From: Escarpia spicata
Lineage: Eukaryota; Annelida; Polychaeta; Sabellida; Siboglinidae
Length of the DNA stretch: 64,000 nt
Assembly: GCA_963995525.1 (NCBI GenBank)
Contig: OZ023211.1
Span: forward strand, 62,001 to 126,000
Direction: 5' to 3'
The position numbers and the translations under genes were made by a program. Of this stretch, positions 43,470 to 56,592 are shown piece after piece (position 1 is the first letter of the stretch; each line of letters opens with the position of its first letter). Under the pieces are notes generated by a model, which ran no database searches, was not told the DNA's origin, and saw only the letters and a program-made list of their open reading frames with translations.

Positions 43470-44120
43470 TGTGTATGGGGTGTCAGGGAGGGATAGTACC
43501 TCTGACGGGGGAGCATGTCTTGATCTTCGGAGTAGCTCGTCCGCCTTGGTTCCCACCTGGCACCCAACTCTCACCTGTAGCTCCAAGTAACTGTAGCATG
43601 CGCAGCGGCCACACCCGGCAAACTGTCTCGACAGGCAAGCAAAACCAGGTGAGGGTAATCGACGGGCCTCAAACCCTCGGTGAGTTAGGGACCTGCTCAC
43701 CCAGCATGCGAAGACTTTTGCGGGTGATTGGGCTGAGGAAATCAAGTCTAGATTCAACGGCCAAGAAAGCGGAACAGCAGAGCACTGTGGAATGCGTAGG
43801 GCATGGCAGAGCACGGAAGATGGTATGGCCATCCAATGCAGTCAAGGAAGTCTTCAGTCGTACCAACCTTCTGGGCCACTGAAACCCGGCTTCTGCGGCC
43901 GAGAGAGTGGGACCACCCCAGTGCAACGGCCTTCCCACTTTAAAAGCATTCACGTACAGGTTTGTGCTACTCATCATTCGACACCATCTCATCTACCATC
44001 ATTTCTTTATCAAGCCCTGCGGCGATGGGGGAGGGGCAAAGCGACAGGTGGAGGTGATCACTGAGAGGTGTACTCCCTGCACGTAGGCGGCCTGTGGGCA
44101 AGAGGTCGTTTGACTCTGTA
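43470..44120. other. probable TE-derived sequence, family not recognised
   Basis: GC-richer than its surroundings, with an open frame that continues from the cysteine-rich repeat to 43882. Composition and lack of Cys pattern after about 43480 (GTCAGGGAGGG) suggest an unrelated insertion, possibly the 5' leader of a LINE, rather than the gene's own end. I cannot support more. Confidence 0.35.
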
Positions 44121-44284
44121 AGTACTCCAATTCGATGTAGATTTTTACTTTTGAGAAGCTTACTAGGGACTAGTCACTGCCACTGGTCCTAGACGTAGGT
44201 GTGACAAATATAGAAATACGAACAATAACAGGAAATAGAGTAACAGGAAACAGTTACAACTCTCCCTATACATGCACGCACGCC

Positions 44285-44286
<2 letters not shown>

Positions 44287-44343
<57 letters not shown>

Positions 44344-44352
44344 GTACACACA
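44287..44352. repeat. (CA)n microsatellite
   Basis: About 30 CA units flanked by CACG variants. Confidence 0.95.
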
Positions 44353-45007
44353 CACTGTAATAAGTAGTATTGAAAAGACAAAGATACATAAAACATACAA
44401 TAATATACATAAATGCCAAAAGCAAAAAATTTAACACACACTCACATTGCATAAGCTTTTCTTGATACATAAAGATTGTGTCAGCAGGTGTGTTTTTGTG
44501 TATTGCGTATTTTTATTTGGTAGGTATAAGTAAAATGTGCAACTTTGTACTTACGTCTACAAAAGGTAATGTTCGTCTGCCACCTACTGTGATGGGAAAA
44601 TGATGTGCTATTTGCGGGAAGGCACAATATGCCTGCCTAGCCCTACTACATATTACATAATGGATAACCAGTTTCGAGTTACACACAGTAAGAATATTGT
44701 GTAATACATCTATCCATGTTCTGTGCTATGCAGAAGTAGAAAACTGTGTATTTATAATAAATGTAATGCTTCATTAAGCTTATATTGTGACTTTATTGCC
44801 TGTGAGTTGCCGTCATATAGGCTGAAATGTTGCCACGATTCACTATTTATGCCCTTTTGTCCAGTCCAAAGGGCATTTTAATAGTGACGTTCCACTGTAT
44901 TTCAAACATGCTGTAGCTCTCGGAGCCACAGTCAATGCACATATTTAATGTAATTACATATTCTTAAGCGATTTGTAATGTAATTATAGATTCTTCAGAT
45001 ATATCGG
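44353..45007. other. no gene seen; probably left flank of the Harbinger unit
   Basis: No convincing frames. TTCTTCAG at about 44991-44998 may be a splice acceptor before the transposase ATG at 45008. Confidence 0.4.
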
Positions 45008-46247
45008 ATGGATCGAGACACCATTCACTATGAGGAGGAAATGATCAACAATGACATTGCCCAAAAAACTAGACGCAGTCAGGCACTGTCAACGTTAGAC
45101 TAGCTGCTATTGGCCTTACGGTTCTACGGAACAGGGTCAATGCAGCTGGTTGTTGGTGATACCAATGGGGTGTCCCAGTCTTCAGTGTCAGGGGCGGTGA
45201 CTGCCGTTACCGATGCTCTAGTGGACCGGGCTGTTCAACATATCAGCATGCCAGCTACAGATGTGGAAGTTCATCAGGTGATGTAACGTGTTGTTTTTTG
45301 CATAAATTGTTGGGTATTCCTGCAGTGCAATGCTACGGCATCAGTTGAAAATAAATGTATCACGAGAAAAATGTAAACATTTATAATGATTTATTTTCAC
45401 CATAACAAGTAACACGTGATAATATGTACAATAACATATACCAATAACTAACCTTTGTCATATACTTATGTGTAATAGCAAACCTTATTATGTGTGTGTT
45501 GGTGTGTGTGTGTTTGCGTGTGTCGTGCGTGCATTCATGCATGTTTGTGTGCGTGTGTGTGTACGTGCGTGCGTACGTGCGTGCTTGCATGTAAGTGTGA
45601 CAATAAATCATTTTCATATTTTATTGTAGGCCCAGCAGCAATTATACAGGATGGCCCACTTTCCAGGACTTGTGGGTTTAATGGATGGCACCCATATAAG
45701 GATACAAGCGCCAACTGAAAATGAAGAGGTATACACATTATACTTGTATATATATTTATTGTTAAATCAAATTTTCACCAATTAAAATAACAAATAACAA
45801 AACACAGAATGCACAATCAATGAGAGAATGACTTTTATTACTGTATAAGAATAATTACGTTTTTTACATAAAATTAGCTGTACTCAGTGATAGTCACATA
45901 CTTTTACTATTTATTTTTATGTGGTACAGTGACACGTTACTATAAATTCAATACATATTTAAATGCACGAATCCATCATTATTCCAGGTGTGTGTCAATC
46001 GCAAGGGCTACCATTCCATAAATGCCCAGGTTGTGATGAGTGCCAATGGCATAGTATTAGACGCAGTGGCGAGGTGGCCTGGTTGCACAACGGACACAAC
46101 AATCCTCGCCAACAGTGCTCTGTGCACTAACTTTGAGACATGACACCAAAGAGGGATGCCACTGGGTGACAGCGGATACCCACTGAAGTGCTGGTTGATG
46201 GCGCCGATAGCCAACCCGAGCAATGCTCATGAAGAAGCTTACAACAG
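45008..46247 (+). pseudogene. HARBI1-like (Harbinger transposase/nuclease, DDE_4 type), three exons, broken
   Basis: Exon 1 45008-45277 (ATG at 45008; RRSQALSTLD, FYGTGSMQLVVGDTNGVSQS, a helix-turn-helix-like part), donor GT at 45278. Exon 2 45630-45728 (HFPGLVGLMDGTHIRIQAP, first catalytic Asp in MDGTH). Exon 3 45988-46247 (NRKGYHSINAQVVMSANGIV, DAVARWPGCTTDTTILAN with the second Asp, LGDSGYPLKCWLMAP). All three exons are phase 0 to each other with GT-AG borders. In-frame stops at 45101-45103 (TAG) and 46141-46143 (TGA) make it a pseudogene. The exon with the final catalytic Glu is missing after 46247. Such nucleases either move Harbinger elements or are domesticated; the Myb-like gene at 47763-48605 indicates a transposon. 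Confidence 0.82.
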
Positions 46248-47762
46248 GTTAGTGCACACAAAATATATGCATCGTTTACATCCATCTTGATCAAGTGTGT
46301 ATATGGTTATGGATGTAAAACAATATAAATATGTATAAACCTACAGACACACAAAATTAGAACATCAAATAATATATATATATATATATATGCTGCAATG
46401 ACATAAATATTCATGTTCTTAATCAGTAAGTTGCACATTGACTTTTATGTAAACTTACCCATTAAAAATCTGTTCGGCTGTATGTTACAATAATATTTAA
46501 ATATATATTATTGTAACATACTGACAGCCAAAGTTTTTTAATGAACCTTTCTTTGTTGAAATTGATGTGTATTGAGAGGAAACAGTTTCTTAACATGGTA
46601 GCATGTCACTGTCGAAGGCCTCACATCTATCAATTACCATGTTGATATGATATGTTATTGCACAACTGATGCATGTAGATAATTTTGCATCGCGCAAGAT
46701 ATTCCAACTGTTGATTTAATGATTGGCCCAACATATCAACAAATTTTTAATATATATATATATATATCACCTTACAACAACATGTTTGTCATGACCACTG
46801 TATGGTCTAACCAGTGCAGTAAGGTATATGACATGTTAACATTGTGTTACTGATCTTGTTACTGATCTTAGGTAGACATTAGCACCATTCATTCACTTTG
46901 TTGTATGGCGAAACATTGCTGGGTCATGTAACGTACCTTTTTTCTGTGTTTTTCACAACATGGGAGGCAGAGGGCTTGCGCGGACTGGTGGTTGAAGGTG
47001 TTGGATGTATGCTGTCAATACAGGACATTTAATTACACTTCGCATTTTCATTCCAATTCTATTCCACAACACTGTGCACACTATTCATGAGGTATATTCA
47101 TTAGCATCTGTGTCACATGATATGTTGTTACTGCACAAGGTGAATACTTTGTAGCAATAGTGTGTCTATTGCAATTAAAGCAATGTCATACTTAAATGTA
47201 TGCTTTATTGTTCTCAGCATTATGTAGTTGGTTTCGCTTGTACAAATCATTGTAACACGACCATGTCATATAACCTACCCTGTGATGTCTTGAGTTGTGT
47301 TCTCATTGGTCATTGATGGTAAGGGTGCTGTAGGGTCAGTGCTGTAATTACATAAGAGATAATAATGTTTTGATATAGCTATACACATTTTGTTGCACAC
47401 CAGTACAGATATTAAGCCACCTCACAATTAGTACCGTCCATTGCTGTTCACGTCACGTCCCGATGGTGACCTTAATACTGAGGTTCAACTGTATAACCAT
47501 TGTAATGTATACATACTTTTTACATGTGTACATACATTATTCAACTAAATAGTTTATAAACTGTGCCTGTAAGTAGGGTTACTAACAACATTGAATATAA
47601 AAGACTTAGTAAAATGTAATAGCAACATTGTTTTGTTGATATGAAAGTAGCAATTGTAATATGCTTAATTGTGTAATTTCATCAATTATGTCATGCCCAT
47701 TACTGTACGTTTACCTTCCAGTACAGTAGCACAGAGCGACAACATGTAAGAACTATACTCAC
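46248..47762. other. AT-rich, no gene seen
   Basis: 1.5 kb without a credible exon. An 18-bp inverted pair TATGTTACAATAATATTTAA / ATATATTATTGTAACATA at about 46482-46520 forms a near-perfect palindrome, and several short (TA)n tracts occur. It should lie inside the Harbinger element, between its two convergent genes. Confidence 0.45.
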
Positions 47763-47805
47763 TGCTTGCCACTGGTATCGACGCCACCAGGGATGCCACT
47801 GATAA

Positions 47806-47876
47806 CATCTCGCAGTAATGCTTATTTATTGTAAGCAATGTTCGACTTTTCAAGTCACATCATTTTTTCTATTTGG
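47806..47876. repeat. direct repeat, copy 1 (within Myb-like exon B)
   Basis: 71 bp, identical to 48340-48411 except for one T in a T-run. It is the 3' end of exon A copied into exon B. Confidence 0.9.
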
Positions 47877-48339
47877 CTCCAACAATTCCTTCAACCTTTT
47901 CTTCAAGTTTAGTCAGTGGTGCCGGTGGGGGTCCCCCTCCTACATATACCATATCAATAACAACTATGTTTTTGAAAACATTTGTTGTCAAAAGTATGGA
48001 TTAACAAATAGCACAGCTATTTTTTATACAATTGGATGAATGACAACGTGTTGGTTAATATTGACAGTAACTTGTAATTTAGATGAGGACAAAAACACCT
48101 ATTACAATAAATAATTAAAAATAAATAATCTATACCACATATCATATATACACACATATACACACTATTTACTACTGAAAATGTATTATTATATGGTTAG
48201 AAAACGTGTTTCAAAACGTGCAGTACTTAAGACTATATTAATTTCAAGTAGTGCTTAAAATTAACCACAATTATCAAGTAAGAGATGATGGCCATCCACA
48301 TGGTAATTATATTTTCTTATTTGCCCTTACCTTCTTTCG

Positions 48340-48411
48340 CATCTCGCAGTAATGCTTATTTATTGTAAGCAATGTTCGACTTTTCAAGTCACATCATTTT
48401 TTTCTATTTGG
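48340..48411. repeat. direct repeat, copy 2 (3' part of Myb-like exon A)
   Basis: 72 bp; the source copy, since it continues exon A without interruption to the splice donor. Confidence 0.9.
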
Positions 48412-48624
48412 TTACTTGTTCTAATAACAAAACCTACACAATTCACTAGCCGTGTAATTGCTGCCCAGGCCTCTGACCGAGCTGAGGCAGTCACAAATGG
48501 AGAACATTTCTTTTTGACTACCTCAGCCCTGTAATTAGCCACACCATCCACCATAGCACAAATTTCCGGTTCGCTCCAATTGCAAGATCGTGGTTTTGTA
48601 TTCATGTCTGAAATAAATAACAAA

Positions 48625-50725
48625 AGGTTTCCTTTTAGCGCCATATCCATAGCGTTCATAGCGCTTTACATAAAACTAAAATATAAATAGTAAAAATTAA
48701 ACAAATTAAATATAAAAGTAAAAACAATTAAGATAGTAATGCCGTGTAAACATAAATAGATTAAAAAGAAAACAATTCTCATGGTAAAGTAAGTAGTTAA
48801 AACGTTCTTTCTGCTGTTAAAAAGATCAAGATAAAAATATAAATAACTTAGAATAAAAATGGCTGCCTTGAAGGATTGCAGGGAGGCTTTGGAAGTAACA
48901 GTAGTTGGTAGATTATTCCATACTGTAGCGGCAGCGTGAACGAATGAGCATTCACCAGCTTTGGTTCGGGCTCTTTCAACAACAAGATTATTACCATCAG
49001 CAGAACGGAGATGTCTGGCTGGTTTGTAAGGTGACACAAATGACTGCATATAAGGTGGCGATAGTTCAGCATTTAACGCCTTATACGTGAGTTCAGCTAT
49101 TTTATAAGTAATGCGTTGCTGGACAGGCAGCCAGTGGAGTTGGCGCAGTAGTGGTACCGCACTGTCGCATCGCGCACGCCGAGTTATTAGACGAACAGCA
49201 GCATTCTGCAGTCGCTGCAGCCTGCCGATGTTCTTGGCAGAAGTGCCAAACAGAAGCGAATTGCAGTAATCTAAGCGTGATGTTATCATTGCATTTACAA
49301 CTCGTTCTGCTGTCGATTGTGGCAGGTAACGGTGAATTTGGCCGATGTTACGTAAATGCAGTGAACAGGTACTAATGGTACGAGAAACCTGCACCGTCAT
49401 GTCAAGATGTTTATCTAAGTAGACACCAAGATCTCTCACACATGCCGCGGCATAAACGACTTCAGATCCAACGCGCACATGCAGTCCAGCAACCAAATCG
49501 GATGCCGACCTGGGTACAACCGGTAGAACCTCGGTTTTTGCATCATTCATCAGCAAGTAGTTGAACGTCATCCAGGATTTGATGTCGTCGATGCACTGCT
49601 CGACACGATGCACAGCGGTAGTAAGAGAAATGACATTCAAGTCAAAATTACATAACAATTGTAAGTCATCGGCATAATGGTGATACTTCAAATTATGGTT
49701 ACGAATGATGCCACCGATCGGCTGCACATATAAAGAAAACAGCAGTGGACCTAACACTGATCCGTTTCTCTTGAAGTTGCGCTACCGACAACAACACTTT
49801 GCCTGCGATCACAAAGGTACGACTCAATCCAGGGTAATACAACTCCGGCGAGGCCATACCGCCGTTGTAGACGATTGAGAAGTATTGTGTGGTCGATCGT
49901 ATCGAACGCAGCGCTTAGGTCAATGAGCATGACGACAGTGCCTTGTCTACGGTCAAGGGCCGTCCTAATTTCGTTTACCACACAAAGTAGGGCGGTCTCC
50001 GTTGAATGGTGTCATTTGTATGCAGACTGAAGAGGATCAGTCAGTGCTTGATTGACCAAGTGAGTGTTCAGTCTGGTGGCCATCACCTTTTCAATTATCT
50101 TTGAGAGTTGCTATAGATGGCTGACTGGGCGGTAGTTGCTTATCGTGTCTTTGAACAGAGATTGTTTCTTTAATAATGGGTGCACAAGAGCACGCTTCAA
50201 ATCAAGCGGCATTTCTCCTTCTGTTAGGCACGCGTTTGTTATACTGGCAGCAGTGATAGCAAGTGTGTCAATGTTCTGCTTTATATGATCAGAGGACAGA
50301 GGATCAAGTGTAGACGTTTTACACTTCGCTCTGATGATAGATGTTACTTCACAAACTGTTGTTGGTGTGAAACTGTCAAACGGCGTCACATAGCAACGCG
50401 GTTCGTGCGGCGGCGTGATGCGCTGTCGGGCAACGTGTAACTCATTTCGAATTCCGGCAACCTTAGTTTCAAAATAGACGAAAAATGCATTGCAGCAATC
50501 AAATGCGCAGGTATGTTCTGGGTACGCAAGTGGTGGCTTCCCACTGAGAGAACTGACGATGTTAAATAGGTTCTTGTTGTCAGCATTTAGCAACTTGTCC
50601 TGGTAGTACTTCGTCTTTGTGAGAGATATAATGTTATTGCACTCATCGCGTGCAGCAACAAACATTTGGCGATGAACTTCCAGTTTCGAACGCCTCCACA
50701 ACAACCATATCTTATCAGTGTAGTA
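48625..50725 (-). mobile_element. CR1/Jockey-type LINE, same family as 7455-12035
   Basis: RT from 50704 to 48850 in three frames: KTKYYQDKLLNADNKNLFNI, ALVHPLLKKQSLFKDTISNY and RPVSHL; then VMLIDLSAAFDTIDHTILLN; then LGPLLFSLYVQP, HHYADDLQLLCNF, NYLLMNDAKTEVLPVVPRSA and [20 protein letters not shown], and a C-terminal tail AATVWNNLPTTVTSKASLQS. Frameshifts near 50110-49980 and 49755. The 3' UTR is AT-rich and ends near 48625 with GCGCTATGAACGCTATGG. 5' truncated at about 50725. It serves as the uninterrupted reference for the insertion site at 8678/11017. Confidence 0.88.
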
Positions 50726-50935
50726 TCACTCTAACAAATAAATTGCACCAAGATCACGATAAATTTGAATAACAGGGTCATTCCAAGCCATGTGCCACCA
50801 GGTTTGTTATTTCATATACAGGCAGTATAATAGTTTATTGTCACTGAACATAAAATGTATTTAATAATTAATAACTATATTTTAGAATCAGGTTTAGTGA
50901 TTGGACATGATGAGATAAATATGTAACCAAAATGT

Positions 50936-51080
50936 CAACATCATTCCTGTCCTAGTTTTCAAAGCATGTTTTTATCCTATGTGTATGTGTGCACGTGCAT
51001 TTTAATAAAACTTTTTATGTTTACACTATATATATATATATATATATATATACATTCAAGTCCCTGAAAATAAAATAAAA

Positions 51081-51112
<32 letters not shown>

Positions 51113-51202
51113 TGTAAACATAACAAGTTTTATTAAAATGCACGTGCACACATACACATAGGATAAAAACATGCTTTGAAAACTAGGACAGGAATGATGT
51201 TG
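50936..51202. repeat. 90-bp inverted repeat around a TA-rich centre
   Basis: Left arm 50936-51026 and right arm 51113-51202 are near-perfect reverse complements (TCATTCCTGTCCTAGTTTTC / GAAAACTAGGACAGGAATGA at the outer ends), separated by 86 bp with two (TA)n runs. A (TA)n palindrome follows at 51226-51306. Confidence 0.9.
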
Positions 51203-51229
51203 AAATGTTTATATTGAAGTAAATATAGG

Positions 51230-51306
<77 letters not shown>

Positions 51307-51308
<2 letters not shown>

Positions 51309-53362
51309 TGTATATATATAAACAAAATTTTACTTTTAGGGACGTGATAAAAATGTAACAAAACTGTAAACGTGTCAGTCAAATGTTCTTTTAACATAAT
51401 TGTGTTTACATAACATGAACATTAACATTATAAATGTGTGGTGCCAGCAGAGTTTTTTACGTGGAATAGTATATAATATATAGTATTTAAAGTTCTAAGA
51501 GTGATCAAACGTCCTCGCCTTGGCTTTCGCACGTACTCTCAATCTAGCAGACGATCGTGCCTCGATCAGACGACAGCAGCAAACGCGTCAAAAAGTGCTG
51601 CCCTCTATAGGTTATTGTAGGTGTGATTTCGCAAAATAGTGGCGTTCTTTCTGTTCATGTGCATTACCGAAGTTGCGCTTGCAAATATCACTACATTACT
51701 AGTTTTCATTCTAAATGCTGAAACATGTTGTGCATAATTACATATTAGTACCTCATCTGTTTTCCGTGAATGTGTATCTATCTTTATCAACATATCACAC
51801 ATGTGCAGCCATAGGTCAAACGGTAAAAGTGTGTATAAACGGAAATAAATATTAGTAACTGTAGCCGTTACAACATGACGACACCGTCGCGATATTCTCC
51901 GAGATTTTCGTTCGTAACTTGCGAATTTTTTTAGACTACCAACCATTACGTGTATACACCCAAGAAGAATGATATTATGTGCATGGGGTCAAATAAATTG
52001 TCTTCTGCTTCTTCTTCACTGACGGCACTCTTTGTCCGCCGTCATGACAACGAGGACGTCCACAATCACTAACAGTGACCGATGTTTTCAATGAAAGCCA
52101 TAGCAAAGTTATTTGTATTTTCTAAATGCGACGTCTACCGTTATCAGCGTCATCATCGTCATCATCGTCATCACATGACGTCATGTATAGTGTACGTCCT
52201 CTTTGTCTTGACGACGGACATGGTGTGACGTCAGGTATTGTGTATGTCCTCGTTGTTATGGCGACACACACATATCAGAACCGTATCGTGGTTAATACTT
52301 TGAGGGTTGCATTTTTTTTCAACTAACATCCATCATATTTGAGCTTCAGTCTTGAGGTGTGAGAGATTTGTCGCAGTCGAGGAGTGTTGTCCTGGAGATT
52401 TTGACGGTGTGATGAAGATTGCTTACAGTCGAGTGGGTGGTGGTAGTGTGGAGATATGCAGTCGAGGGGGTAGTGTTGGAGACTTTCACGATTTATGGGA
52501 TATTATTGGATATCGCTAAGACATGCTGCGTCACAATATCAAATTAAATACAACTAGTTCTTTCCGAGCAGATCTGCGTCCCTCAAGCGGAACTATTTCG
52601 CAGCAGCGAGGGTACATACCAGGGGTGTGTACACATCCATTGCACCACTAGTGTACATGCATTGTAGCAGTATCACGTTCGTCCTTATTCGAGGCAGCAT
52701 CAAATTCACTAGGTGGTATCAGCACCAACGTCCGAGTACCATCTGTACAACCACTGTATTCAACATTGACAATGAGATGCAGTTTTTTCTACCTTTATTA
52801 TTCATAGCGTTCAGAGACATGTACAACATTTCACGATGTGGTACGTTATATTTAGACATACCAAGTCTAACATTCTGGCCACCTATGTTCATACTGTGTC
52901 TGATAACGACAACGTTGCAGCATGCACACTGAACTGACAAAAAATTAGATACGAATAAAACTAATCAAATAACACTGGTATATTCTACAATCAATGTGTT
53001 CTTTTCTCACACCCTCACACCCACGGTGGTCGACAATTACAAAGATACTAAACTGCATTACGATTGTCTTGTTTTGTTGCTTACCGTAGTATTGTTGGCT
53101 GGCTTGCTGGCTGACTGGCTGTCTGGCTGGCTGGCCAATCACAGTCGACATCCGCTACGCTTCGATCAAACATCGAAGCTTAGCTGAGGCTCGGCTATTT
53201 GAGTAAACGTGCGTCCTCGATAATGGAACACGGCCAACATAGTCAAGCACGACTATGGGCGTTGTGTCTGCGATTTAGTCACGAAGAATTGTGGAAAGAG
53301 GTGGACGGCGGCGGCCATATGTGCGGTGACCGTGTGAGCAGGGACGCCGAATGAGCTGCTGG
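51307..53362. other. no confirmed gene; two CRE palindromes
   Basis: Two kb without a recognisable gene. TGACGTCA occurs at 52176-52183 and 52226-52233, amid (CATCGT)n at 52148-52172 and duplicated GTGTACGTCCTC/GTGTATGTCCTC words. Short frames at 52627-52940 on both strands have no known motif. A GGCTGGCT run lies at 53097-53132. Confidence 0.45.
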
Positions 53363-53690
53363 GAAATGAGTTCTGCTGGGGCTAGCGCCCTAAGTTCGCT
53401 GCTGGGAAATTAGTTCTGCTAGGTCTAGCGCCCTAAGTTCTGCTGGGGCTAGCACCCTAAGTTATGCTGGGGCTAGCGCCCTAAGTTCTGCTAATGCTAG
53501 CGCCCTAAGTTCTGCTGGGGCAAGCGTCCTAAATTCTGCTGGGGCTAGCGCCCTAAGTTCTGATGGGTCTAGCGCCCTAAGTTCTGCTGGGGCAAGCGTC
53601 CTAAATTCTGCTGGGGCTAGCGCCCTAAGTTCTGATGGGTCTAGCGCCCTACGTTCTGCTAGGGCTAGCGCTCTAAGTTCTACTCGGGCT
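53363..53690. repeat. 24-bp minisatellite, about 13 copies
   Basis: Unit TTCTGCTGGGGCTAGCGCCC + TAAG, with a 48-bp higher-order variant (GGGGCAAGCGTCCTAAA) in the middle. Confidence 0.9.
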
Positions 53691-53819
53691 ACAGACTTGC
53701 CGATGCGCTCTCTGTGAGATGCGCGTTTGTGCGCGTCTCGCTGTGAGCTTCGGTGTGCTTCGGTGTCAGGATACCGTAAACACGTATTTATACCAATAGG
53801 GGGCGTGGTGGTACACAGG

Positions 53820-55264
<1,445 letters not shown>

Positions 55265-55502
55265 ATAATAATAATAATAATCTTTATTGATACATAATGT
55301 ACATTGCAGCATAAATGTAGCAGTAATATGAAACATGTAAATACATTACGTATCAATTGGAACAAGACATCACATTGCTTGTGTTCCTTATTCATGTCAT
55401 ATTAGTAATGTAAATTATACTTCGTGTCTACAAAAAAACAACGACAACATAAAATATAAACATAAACATCTTCGTAATAAACTAACTAATTATTTAATAG
55501 TG

Positions 55503-56575
55503 CATTATACGAGTACCGTAACACTGAACACCAGGTACATCTTAACATGACAACATTATACGAGTACCGTAACACTGAACACCAGGTACATCTCAACATG
55601 ACAACATTATACGAGTACCGTAACACTGAACACCGGGTACATCTTAACATGACAACATTATACGAGTACCGTAACACCGAACACCGGTTGCATGTTAACA
55701 TGACAACATTATACGAGTACCGTAAGACTGAACACCGGGTGCATCTTAACATGACAACATTATACGAGCACCGTAACACAGAACACTGGTTGCATCTTAA
55801 CATGACAACATTATACGAGTACCGTAACACTAAACACCGGGTGCATCTTAACATGACAACATTATACGAGTACCGCAATACTGAACACTGGGTGCATCTT
55901 AACATGACAACATTATACGAGCACCGTAACACAGAACACTGGTTGCATCTTAACATGACAACATTATACGAGCACCGTAACACTGAACACCGGGTGCATC
56001 TTAACATGACAACATTATACGAGCACTGTAACACTGAACACCGGGTACATCTTAACATGACAACATTATACGAGTACCGTAACACTGAACACCGGGTGCA
56101 TCTTAACATGACAACATTATACGAGTACCGTAATACCTAACACCGGGTGCATCTTAACATGACAACATTATACGAGTACCGTAACACCGAACACCGGGTG
56201 CATCTTAACATGACAACATTATATGAGTACCGTAACACTGAACACCGGGTGCATCTTAACATGACAACATTATACGAGTACCGTAATACCGAACACCGGG
56301 TGCATCTTAACATGACAACATTATACGAGTACCGTAATACCGAACACCGGTTGCATCTTAACATGACAACATTATACGAGTACCGTAATACCGAACACCG
56401 GGTGCATCTTAACATGACAACATTATATGAGTACCGTAATACCGAACACCGGTTGCATCTTAACATGACAACATTATACGAGTACCGTAATACCGAACAC
56501 CGGTTGCATCTTAACATGACAACATTATATGAGTACCGTAATACCGAACACCGGTTGCATCTTAACATGGACAAA
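55503..56575. repeat. 51-bp minisatellite, 21 copies, in LINE 3' region
   Basis: Unit CATGACAACATTATACGAGT + ACCGTAACACTGAACACCGG + GTGCATCTTAA. It starts 20 bp after the LINE RT tail. Copies on the left (AGGTACAT) and right (GGTTGCAT, AATACCG) differ systematically. Multiple-of-3 length gives artefactual frames on both strands. Confidence 0.95.
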
Positions 56576-56592
56576 TTACATTAAAGCAAAAT

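Larger units (their letters stand above)
47763..48605 (-). pseudogene. Harbinger-associated Myb/SANT-like DNA-binding protein, two exons, broken
   Basis: Exon A 48605-48331: MNTKPRSCNWSEPEICAMVD starts a Myb/SANT-type trihelix (Trp in SCNWSE, then EAWAAITRLVN). An A-run near 48396-48402 shifts the frame where this family usually reads IEKKW. Donor AAG|GTAAGG at 48331. Exon B 47939-47763: GGGPPPAPLTKLEEKVEGIV, a hinge usual in this family, and then, after a 71-bp copy of exon A's end, ISGIPGGVDTSG; donor GTGAGT at 47762. Harbinger elements carry such a Myb-like partner, which helps bring the transposase to DNA. A LINE has inserted just upstream (48625). Confidence 0.68.

Noticed and set aside
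43004..43567. Minus-strand frames of 187 and 141 codons opposite the 33-bp repeat
   Set aside because: Artefacts of a repeat whose unit is a multiple of 3; the plus strand has the splice acceptor and signal-peptide-like start.
52627..52940. Opposing frames of 101 (+) and 73 (-) codons
   Set aside because: No recognisable motif, splice signal or repeat support; could be an old TE piece, but this cannot be shown.
55486..56584. Frames of about 200 codons on both strands (MTTLYEYRNTEHRVHLN repeats)
   Set aside because: 51-bp minisatellite open on both strands inside a LINE 3' region.
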